Assembly (NCBI RefSeq): GCF_000613305.1 | Contig: NZ_BAIO01000037.1 | Span: 1 to 11,629 of the forward strand | Source of the DNA: Komagataeibacter kakiaceti JCM 25156 | GTDB lineage: Bacteria; Pseudomonadota; Alphaproteobacteria; Acetobacterales; Acetobacteraceae | Reading direction: 5' to 3' | Length of the DNA stretch: 11,629 bases | Shown: one piece after another, positions 1-5,216 of the stretch | How positions within the stretch are numbered: position 1 is the stretch's first letter | How the letters are laid out: every line of letters starts with the position of its first letter | Position numbers and translations under genes: made by a program | The notes under the pieces: generated by a model | What the model saw: the letters and a program-made list of their open reading frames with translations, nothing else | What the model was told of the DNA's origin: nothing | Databases searched by the model: none

Positions 1-1372
1 GCCCGCCTTGCCGCGCATGACCCCGCCCATGGCCCGCAGCCCGACACGCCCGGCGCGACGGATGAGCCGGTACTGTCCAACCCCACCGAACTGCTGCTGC
101 ATGAACTGCGCCAGCAGGTGCTGGCCCGCACGCAGGGCAGCCCGGAAGGCGGACAGCGCCGAAGCGACAGTGAATGCGACCTGCACCCCATGCCTGAATC
201 GCTGCATCTGGCGGCGCAGGGGCTGGAACGGGCGTTGCGCCGCCTGGCCGAACCGCTGCGCACACTGGTGGCGCGACTGGAGGAGGCGCTGGACACCGAG
301 GCCGAATGGCTGGACACCCCCATGCGCGAGCGGATCGCCGCCGCCATCCGTTCCATCCGCCGCCGCGCGCTGGCGCGGGTGGATGGCTGGTGCCCCATGC
401 TGGGCAGCATGCGCGCGGATGATACGCCGCCCGACGGGGCGACCCCGCAATATATCGACTATATCCGCCTGGACCGGCGCGAGGGCCAGAACCCCGGGGA
501 GCGTGATGTGGGGCTGTACCGCCACTGGCTGGACCCCACCATTCCGTTCGCCAGCGTACTGGCCGCCCCCGCGCATGGCGTGCTGATTACATCGGCCACC
601 CTGCGTGATGAAACGGGCGAGGATGATACCCACGACAACGCCGAGCGCGCATGGGACGCGGCGGAGGCCCGGTCAGGCGCGATCCACCTGCCTCGCCCGC
701 CATCCGCGCGTCCTTTCCCAGCCCGTTCGATTATGCCGAGCAGAGCCGGGCCTACATCATCAACGACGTGGCGCATGATGACCCGGCGGCGCTGGCCGGG
801 GCCTACCGCACGCTGTTCATGCGTCGGGCGGCGGGGCGCTGGGGCTGTTCACCGCCATATCACGGCTGAGGGAGGTGTACAGGCGCATCGTCACCCCGCT
901 GGAAGCCGCCGACCTGCCGCTTTTCGCCCAGCATGTGGACCCGATGGATAACGCGACGCTGGTGGACATCCTGCGCAGCGAGCGCAATGCCTGCCTGCTG
1001 GGAACCGACGCGATGCGTGATGGGGTGGATGTGCCCGGTAATGCGCTGCGGCTTGTCGCTTTCGAGCGCGTGCCATGGCCGCGCCCCGACATCCTGCACC
1101 GGGAACGGCGCATTCACCTGTCCGGTGGTGCGCCAGGGCGTTATGACGACATGATCGCCCGCCTGCGCCTGCGCCAGGCGTTCGGTCGCCTGATCCGCAG
1201 CCGGCAGGACAGGGGTGTGTTCGTCCTGCTGGACCGGCGCACCCCGTCGCGCCTGCTGTCGGCTTTTCCCGAGGGGGTAATGGTCCGCCGCCTTGGCCTG
1301 AGCGCGGCGGCGCGGGAGATCACGGGCTTCCTGCATGCGCAGGACACCATCGCGGGTGTTAGGACCCATTAG
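1..1372 (+). pseudogene. DinG-like ATP-dependent DNA helicase, C-terminal part, two frameshifts
   Basis: This is the 3' part of an XPD/DinG-type superfamily 2 helicase, a cytoplasmic enzyme that unwinds DNA using ATP. The gene is open from base 1 in frame 1 and runs off the left edge. Visible motifs are LITSATL (about 582-602), the segment GTDAMRDGVDVPG with FERVPWPRP (about 1000-1080), and a motif VI-like QAFGRLIRS with QDRGVFVLLDRR (about 1172-1232). The C-terminus looks complete and ends in TAG at 1370-1372. The frame moves from 1 to 3 near 685-700 and from 3 to 2 near 834-838 (inside a GGGG run). Each shift fits loss of one base, and protein similarity to the family continues smoothly across both. 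It is either a recent pseudogene or an intact gene with homopolymer sequencing errors. The family assignment is fairly sure; the exact orthologue is not. Confidence 0.8.
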
Positions 1373-1432
1373 AAATGGAAGTGGAAGTTATCCGGGATTA
1401 CAGGGGATACCCCGAGATATGGTGGGATATCC

Positions 1433-1453
1433 GACTGCCACAAAGTGGCGGTC
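1433..1453 (+). terminator. Hairpin after the helicase, possible terminator
   Basis: The arms GACTGCCAC and GTGGCGGTC pair over 9 bp, with one T.G wobble, around an AAA loop. A T-rich run (TTCTTGTTTTT) begins about 7 nt later rather than directly after the stem, so termination of helicase transcription is possible but not typical in form. Confidence 0.3.
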
Positions 1454-1607
1454 TACTGCGTTCTTGTTTTTATGGAAGATAGTTATCCACACCACTTCCC
1501 AGTTTCTCCGCTCGTGTCCCGAAGGTTTGGAACTGAACTGCCATTCTTGGCATTTGCGCCATCAGATTTGGAAGTGGCGGGCAACACTTCTGATTTTTTG
1601 GATGCCG

Positions 1608-1626
1608 CTCTTAATCGCCTCTTAAA
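1608..1626 (+). repeat. Two tandem CTCTTAA direct repeats
   Basis: CTCTTAAT (1608-1615) and CTCTTAAA (1619-1626) start 11 bp apart, about one helical turn. The same octamer recurs three times with 10-11 bp spacing at 4522-4550, in the same orientation. The spacing suggests protein-binding sites on one DNA face. The role is unknown. Confidence 0.4.
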
Positions 1627-1912
1627 CGGCAGTATTCCTAAAGATTGACGCGACCTACATGATCGGTCATCGCAGATCGGGAGGTTTTTTCGGCCCAGGC
1701 GAAGGTCAAAAACTTGGGTGTGGTGCAGGATACGGGATTTCATGAAGAATATATAATATAAACAGTGCGGTAGGACTGTTTTCCACAACGTATAAGTCGG
1801 ATGGAACTGGAAAGAGGTTTCAAGGAACTTTGCGCGGCGATAGGTTGCTGTTGCTTGGCAATTCATATATAGAAACAAAACAGGAACATATTGACGGACT
1901 GAGTGTAAGGGA

Positions 1913-2268
1913 ATCAAGACGCAGACCTCTGCGTTTTGATTTTCTGGCATTGTTGATAATCAAGTGTGCAGTCTTGCACACTTGATGGATCATCAAGTCC
2001 TCAAGGTTGAGGACTTGATTCATCGGCATGATTAACGATCAAGTTCCCAAGGTTGAGAACTTGATCGTCGAATGTGGATACGATCAAATGCTCAGGCTTG
2101 AGCATTTGATATGTTCACAGAAAATATACATGTTCTTAGAAACTGCTAATGCATCAAGTGGCAGGCCTCTGCCACTTGATTATTTCCTGAGCGATCAAGT
2201 GGACAAGCTTGTCCACTTGATCCTGAACCCCATGTCCGAAATCAAAACGACAAGCTTGTCGTTTTGAT
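1913..2268. repeat. Set of eight 28-bp hairpins with constant outer and variable inner stems
   Basis: Eight inverted repeats, each exactly 28 nt, lie at 1913-1940, 1959-1986, 1992-2019, 2038-2065, 2083-2110, 2153-2180, 2194-2221 and 2241-2268. Each reads ATCAAR, six variable bases, a 4-nt loop (ACCT, GTCT, AGGT, AGGT, GGCT, GCCT, AGCT, AGCT), the complementary six bases, then YTTGAT. The inner arms are ACGCAG, TGTGCA, TCCTCA, TTCCCA, TGCTCA, TGGCAG, TGGACA and ACGACA, all different. Pairing is perfect in six units. The first has one G.T wobble and the fourth one C-A mismatch. Spacers are 18, 5, 18, 17, 42, 13 and 19 nt, so the period is irregular and not coding. The two 18-nt spacers next to units 2 and 3 both contain GGCAT followed by a TT-rich stretch. 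Complementarity kept while sequence changes implies selection on, or generation by, the folded form (RNA stem or cruciform). No known repeat family is recognised. Confidence 0.9.
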
Positions 2269-2286
2269 TTCATTCCCGCTTTTCCC

Positions 2287-2314
2287 TTGACGAACCGAAT
2301 TTGGCCCGTATAGG
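2287..2314 (+). promoter_or_regulatory. Putative sigma70 promoter of the structured leader
   Basis: TTGACG (2287-2292) and TATAGG (2309-2314) are separated by 16 bp. Transcription would start near 2320-2322, immediately before the first CTTAGAAA hairpin and 19 bp beyond the last 28-bp hairpin. It would drive the leader and the two small genes downstream, ending at the terminator at 2866-2894. Confidence 0.55.
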
Positions 2315-2320
2315 GTGCCG

Positions 2321-2566
2321 ATCAGGGCTTAGAAACCCTTAAAGGCGGCAAGCGTCGCCCGACGATCTCAATCGTCACGACGCTATTTTTGTGTCCAACG
2401 ATATAGGATGCATGCAGCGCGAGATACCTCGCCGGGAGGCGTTGGCGTATGTCCAGGGCGAAAGCCTAAAGGCCATCGTGCCGTTACCTTTAGCGGTTTC
2501 TAACTCCCGGCGGCGCTCGTGGTGAGCGTCGTCAATGCCTTAGAAAGCATTAAGGGACGTCACACC
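2321..2566 (+). ncRNA. Structured leader RNA with twin CTTAGAAA-loop hairpins
   Basis: About 245 nt lie between the promoter and the first small gene, with many complementary segments. Hairpin AGGG/CCCT (2324-2339) and hairpin AATGC/GCATT (2534-2551) have different stems but the same 8-nt loop CTTAGAAA. Both are followed by a TTAARGG-like purine run; the second provides the ribosome site AAGGGA of the gene at 2567. Segment GGTTTCTAA (2495-2503) is complementary to the first loop plus stem (TTAGAAACC, 2329-2337) and by 7 bp to the second loop. Other pairings are CCAACG/CGTTGG (2395-2400 with 2440-2445), GCGAG/CTCGC (2419-2432), GCCGGGAG/CTCCCGGC (2431-2438 with 2504-2511), GGC-GAAA-GCC (2457-2466), TAAAGG/CCTTTA (2467-2492) and GGCGCTC/GAGCGTC (2512-2530). 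Several exclude each other, as expected of a switching leader. No Rfam family is recognised. That it is one RNA and regulatory is inference. Confidence 0.55.
2351..2390 (+). terminator. Possible attenuator inside the leader
   Basis: AGCGTCG (2351-2357) pairs with CGACGCT (2378-2384), and GACGAT/ATCGTC (2361-2376) stacks inside with a CTCA loop. ATTTTT follows directly, as in a rho-independent terminator. Two competing pairings are visible: GGCG (2344-2347) with CGCC (2356-2359) takes the 5' arm, and ACGACGCT (2377-2384) is also fully complementary to AGCGTCGT (2525-2532). A premature-termination switch is therefore plausible. Confidence 0.5.
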
Positions 2567-2677
2567 ATGTTAAAGATTGAAGTCAGCCGTAGCTATCCTC
2601 ATCAAAGCCTTGATTTCTGCGTGGACTCTATTGCCATGTTGCGCGATCTGCTGGGCGCGGCTAGGCCGATGAACTGA
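2567..2677 (+). CDS. Small protein of 36 residues, unknown function
   Basis: A 36-residue protein starts MLKIEVSRSYPHQ and ends in TGA at 2675-2677. The ATG at 2567 is chosen because AAGGGA (2552-2557) lies 9 nt upstream, directly after the second CTTAGAAA hairpin, so ribosome access could be controlled by that fold. The middle (SIAMLRDLLGAA) could form a short amphipathic helix. There is no signal peptide, membrane segment or known domain. It is the first gene after the promoter at 2287 and is followed 32 nt later by another very small gene. I do not recognise it. It may be a phage or plasmid accessory peptide, or the regulated product of the leader. Short length keeps confidence moderate. 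Confidence 0.5.
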   Translation: MLKIEVSRSYPHQSLDFCVDSIAMLRDLLGAARPMN

Positions 2678-2709
2678 GCCTTAGCGATAATTCCATCACC
2701 GGGATATGT

Positions 2710-2847
2710 ATGACGCTTTCAGCAGTCAGTGATGCCATGATGGAAATCCGCAACCTGATACAGGAAGACGTTGAAGCCGCGCGTGCCGATGATCCGACCG
2801 CACCTCGTCTGACAGAACCGCGTAGTCGTCGCGCATCCGTTGCGTAA
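2710..2847 (+). CDS. Small protein of 45 residues, unknown function
   Basis: This 45-residue protein starts MTLSAVSDAMMEIRN and ends RSRRASVA before TAA at 2845-2847. The first 27 residues look helical and acidic, and the tail is rich in arginine and serine. There is no membrane segment or recognised domain. The ribosome site is weak (GGG about 7 nt before the ATG). An overlapping ATG at 2706 gives only an 8-residue frame. It sits between the 36-residue gene and a clear terminator at 2866, so the two small genes probably form one short transcript. The function is unknown. Confidence 0.45.
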   Translation: MTLSAVSDAMMEIRNLIQEDVEAARADDPTAPRLTEPRSRRASVA

Positions 2848-2865
2848 TGCACAGAATATATGACA

Positions 2866-2895
2866 GGGCGACCCGATAAATGGGTCGCCTTTTTC
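2866..2895 (+). terminator. Rho-independent terminator after the small-gene unit
   Basis: GGCGACCC (2867-2874) pairs perfectly with GGGTCGCC (2882-2889) around a 7-nt loop and is followed by TTTTT. It ends the transcript that starts near 2320 and separates the small genes from the gene at 2913. Confidence 0.85.
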
Positions 2896-2912
2896 TTTGA
2901 AATGGTTGGAAC

Positions 2913-3497
2913 ATGAACATCATGGATCAGGAAACGCTTGATCTGGCAGCGGGTGTGTCTGCTGCTCAACTGGCCTGCATGCAGCGGCGCATCCGCTACC
3001 TTGAGGCTGCGCTGGCGCAGGTTATGGGCGGTAGGGATACGCTTCGGGAATGGTTCCCTGCGGCTGAACTGGCCCGTTATGCCTTACCGGGTCTGCCAGT
3101 TACCGCATCCGGCCTGACGCGCCATGCCAAAGCGCATGACTGGGAATATCGGATTGTGCCTGGCACGCGTGGTGAGCGGGTGGAGTATCATTTCACATCC
3201 CTACCGCAGCGGGCCTTTGACGGCATGCTGGCGCGCGTGCTGGCGACTGCTGAACAGGTGCACGAAATGGCGGGAATGGTGCCATCCATCCCCAAGTTAG
3301 AGCAGCCCGCGCGTGCCACGCGAAAATCTGCACCTACGCCACAATGGCTGCTGCCGCTCATGCGAATACTGCGGCAGGAACCAATGCCAATCGGACGCGC
3401 AGTTAGGATGCTGCCGCCAGACAGGGCAACCGGGCGGCGTCCCGATATTCAGGAAGTCGTGGCGCAGTTGCGTGAAATTGGGGTTCTTGCTGGGTAA
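2913..3497 (+). CDS. Protein with Mu-transposase-type N-terminal DNA-binding domain
   Basis: A 194-residue cytoplasmic protein. Residues about 16-38 look like a helix or short coiled coil. Residues about 47-99 (WFPAAELA, LPGLPVTASGLTRHAK, then W-EYR and the closing YHFTSLP) match the pattern of the Mu repressor/transposase N-terminal winged HTH domain (HTH_Tnp_Mu_1 type), which binds operator or enhancer DNA. The rest (about 120-194) is basic and helical, with no DDE catalytic core, so this is not a whole transposase. It may be a repressor-like regulator or the DNA-binding part of a split A protein. It follows a terminator, has a weak ribosome site (TTGGA), and an alternative ATG lies at 2922. 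The nearby gpI and gpT genes support a Mu-like phage origin. Domain call moderate to good; role inferred. Confidence 0.7.
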   Translation: MNIMDQETLDLAAGVSAAQLACMQRRIRYLEAALAQVMGGRDTLREWFPAAELARYALPGLPVTASGLTRHAKAHDWEYRIVPGTRGERVEYHFTSLPQRAFDGMLARVLATAEQVHEMAGMVPSIPKLEQPARATRKSAPTPQWLLPLMRILRQEPMPIGRAVRMLPPDRATGRRPDIQEVVAQLREIGVLAG

Positions 3498-3655
3498 TAA
3501 TATAATGCGATTAGGAACCCATAAAGCATATGTTATTACATAAATAACCATCAAAAATAGGTATGAAATATAATGAAAAGGCGTTCCATTTACCGTATTA
3601 TACCTTTTTCTTTTTCATACATGGAATAAAACTGGGATAATTAGGCGAATATATC
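3498..3655. other. AT-rich intergenic region with nested inverted repeats
   Basis: GTATGAAA (3561-3568) pairs with TTTCATAC (3613-3620), and inside it GAAAAGG (3575-3581) pairs with CCTTTTTC (3603-3610, one extra T). It lies just upstream of the four-repeat gene and could be an operator or a terminator for the gene at 2913. No gene is seen here. Confidence 0.35.
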
Positions 3656-4383
3656 ATGACCAGAAAACTGCATGACATGTATTACGATGAGAAAATATGT
3701 AACTTCATCTCCGATCATGTCCATCATCTTCCCCTCGGAGACTGCGGGAACGACTGATTGCTGAATTCCCGTATCAGGAGATTGCATCCCGTTCCTCACT
3801 TGGGCGGTATGTCAAAGACACGCATTCCGACCAGCAGCGTTTCACCCGGTGGCACGCCTTCTTTCGGAATGATGAAACCCGTAATTTCGTGAACAGGATG
3901 AGCAAGCAGCAGGTATCTATTGATGGGATACTTTCTGCCCTGATGCAGCATTACCCGGACAGGAAACTGCCAGGGCGAGGCGCATTGCAGCGCTACCTGA
4001 TCTCCGTTGGTCGTTCTGGCCGCCGCAATAACTGGTCACAATACCCGGCAGCGCAGACCTTCCTGCAGGAAGCTGATCCGGGCCTGTCTATAATGGAATT
4101 GAGAAAAGGGCTGGCAAAGGTTCTCCCTGCCAGCAAGGTGCCGGGTAAATCCGCGATCAGTCGCTATTTCGTGGGCAATGGGGGAAAGGCGCAGCGCGCT
4201 ACCTTTTTTTCCAAGCCGGTCTGCGCCGCGATCATTCGTATGGTGCACAAGGACATGACGGTCAAAGAAATCGGCATACAACTGGCTTCAATCTTCCCTG
4301 ACGTGAAGATGCCTGCACGCTCCACATTGGCACGACATGTAAAGGAAGTGCGCGACGGTCTGAAACAGACACGTCCGACCTGA
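3656..4383 (+). pseudogene. Four-repeat HTH-like protein, broken by a one-base loss near 3742
   Basis: The reading frame starts at ATG 3656 (AGGCG about 12 nt upstream) in frame 2, reaches TGA at 3755, and continues in frame 1 from about 3742 to TGA at 4381-4383. The join is supported by an internal repeat. Four copies of a 37-38 residue unit lie at 3704-3813, 3886-3999, 4060-4170 and 4231-4341, spaced 57-61 codons. Each has the shape F-I-x(11)-L-x(3)-L-x(3)-FP-x(2)-K-x-P-x-RS-x-L-x-RY. The first unit aligns residue for residue with the third (37 positions) only if one base, such as a second C in GACCTG, is restored at 3742. The repeat ends in RSALxRY-like segments resembling the recognition helix of HTH folds, so multi-site DNA binding is a reasonable guess. 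I do not recognise the family. If the truncated form is used, a GTG at 3889 or nearby could start the last three units. Confidence 0.6.
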
Positions 4384-4420
4384 CATTCATCCAGTCCGAT
4401 TTCTATCCCTGACCACTGCA

Positions 4421-4451
4421 ACCGGCCATTATTCCAATGGCCGGTTTTTTT
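4421..4451 (+). terminator. Rho-independent terminator after the four-repeat gene
   Basis: ACCGGCCATT (4421-4430) pairs perfectly with AATGGCCGGT (4436-4445) around a 5-nt loop, followed by seven T residues. It lies 37 nt after the stop codon of the four-repeat gene. Confidence 0.9.
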
Positions 4452-4754
4452 GTGCCTACAGGCCGTTCTGGCATCTTGGGGTATCCGACATGGGGAGCGT
4501 CGTTAAAACCGCTGTAGCCCCCTCTTAAAGCCTCTTATGCGTCTCTTAAAATACATGGGAGGAGATGCTTGTCTGTTGGAGTATATCAAGTATCGTATTG
4601 GATAGAGCAAGAAACATACATAAGAGCTATTTTCTATTCCGGAATCTGAACACCTTGCACTGCATTTCTGCATGAAACAGTGCATGCTGTATTCGTGCAT
4701 CATCCGTCTGCTTTCCTATGAAGGACAACCTAACCATAGGATGGAGAACACAGA
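4452..4754. other. Non-coding region upstream of the Mor-like gene
   Basis: No gene is supported here. The region holds the CTCTTAAA direct repeats (4522-4550), a 10-bp palindrome ATTCCGGAAT (4636-4645), and the inverted repeat TGCACTG/CAGTGCA (4656-4662 and 4678-4684, 15-nt gap). The last two lie 70-120 bp before the activator gene and could be control sites. No confident -35/-10 pair is visible. Confidence 0.45.
4521..4551 (+). repeat. Three tandem CTCTTAAA-type direct repeats
   Basis: CTCTTAAA (4522-4529), CTCTTATG (4532-4539) and CTCTTAAA (4543-4550) start 10 and 11 bp apart, so they lie on one face of the helix. A TGTAG lies just before them (4513-4517). Arrays like this are typical of binding sites for a transposase or regulator. 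The same octamer is present at 1608-1626. No protein partner can be assigned. Confidence 0.5.
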
Positions 4755-5216
4755 GTGTCACGGGATCAGGAAGATTACTTGAGCGCATTTGGGCCTACGC
4801 TGCAATTCATGCGCGGTATCATGCCTGACAAAGACGTTATGCGAGTTCTGGAACAGTTTGGTGGCCAAGGTATTCAAATTCCTAAGTCACATTCCAGTAT
4901 AAGACGCGAAACTTCAAAAGATTCTCATATCCTTGATGTTGTAAGTCCGAATTTCGCAAGACACCTGATTGATAAATGGGGCGGACTGTATTGCCATTTC
5001 CCGGTGGAACGCGAATTCAGAATTGAATTCTACCTAAAAAATGGACTCAGCATCAACGAAATCTGTTCACGCGTCTGCATGTCTGAACGAGGCGTGCGCC
5101 TTGCCATGTCGAGGATAAAAAAGAAACGCATCGCGCGTCTGAAGGGAAAGTTTCATGAAAACGCTTGGCTATCACTTGATGGCGCTCAATTCCGGCCATG
5201 GCGCCAACGTGCCTGA
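4755..5216 (+). CDS. Mor/C-family phage transcription activator
   Basis: A 153-residue protein like the Mu Mor and C activators, which bind as dimers next to phage middle or late promoters and recruit host RNA polymerase. Residues 71-77 (LIDKWGG) followed by CHFPVEREFR match the dimer-region pattern of the family, and residues about 96-122 (GLSINEICSRVCMSERGVRLAMSRI) form the HTH. A second GGQGIQIPK motif at 36-44 resembles the same dimer region, so the N-terminal half may carry a duplicated piece. The start is GTG at 4755, chosen because GGAG (4743-4746) lies 8 nt upstream. The last 20 residues overlap the gpI gene in another frame and look non-native. It stands directly before gpI-gpT and would be expected to act on late head genes. 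Confidence 0.7.
   Translation: MSRDQEDYLSAFGPTLQFMRGIMPDKDVMRVLEQFGGQGIQIPKSHSSIRRETSKDSHILDVVSPNFARHLIDKWGGLYCHFPVEREFRIEFYLKNGLSINEICSRVCMSERGVRLAMSRIKKKRIARLKGKFHENAWLSLDGAQFRPWRQRA

Larger units (their letters stand above)
1373..1912. other. Low-GC intergenic stretch with no convincing gene
   Basis: No reading frame here has both a start with a ribosome site and protein-like composition. A frame open from 1373 to 1648 (possible GTG start 1445) contains GTELPFLAFAPSDLEVAG but has no Shine-Dalgarno and no family I recognise. The stretch includes a hairpin just after the helicase (1433-1453), a perfect DnaA-box sequence TTATCCACA (1483-1491) with a variant TTTTCCACA (1779-1787), two CTCTTAA repeats (1608-1626), and an AT-rich TATAAT (1752-1757) that lacks a good -35 box. 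Base composition is clearly poorer in GC than the helicase to its left, which fits imported DNA. Confidence 0.5.

Noticed and set aside
1445..1648. 67-codon frame with GTG start
   Set aside because: No ribosome site, no recognised family, and the frame is open only because the preceding helicase stop lies upstream by chance. Kept only as a remark in the intergenic entry.
1626..1742. Possible IS5-type transposase fragment (IDATYMIGHRR)
   Set aside because: Only a few residues resemble an IDATH-like motif, and the rest does not continue the family pattern.
1483..1950. 155-codon minus-strand frame
   Set aside because: No ribosome site, odd composition, and it runs through the first hairpin.
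2028..2267. 79-codon frame across hairpins 4-8 with similar peptides (DQVPKVENLI, DQMLRLEHLI, DQVDKLVHLI)
   Set aside because: The similarity comes from the palindromes themselves. Unit spacing is not a multiple of three and hairpins 1-3 and 6 fall in other frames.
1913..2268. CRISPR array
   Set aside because: Units are self-complementary with internal variation, spacers are 5-42 nt, and no cas gene is visible.
3735..3760. Programmed -1 frameshift site in the four-repeat gene
   Set aside because: No X-XXY-YYZ slippery heptamer is present at the point where the frames must join.
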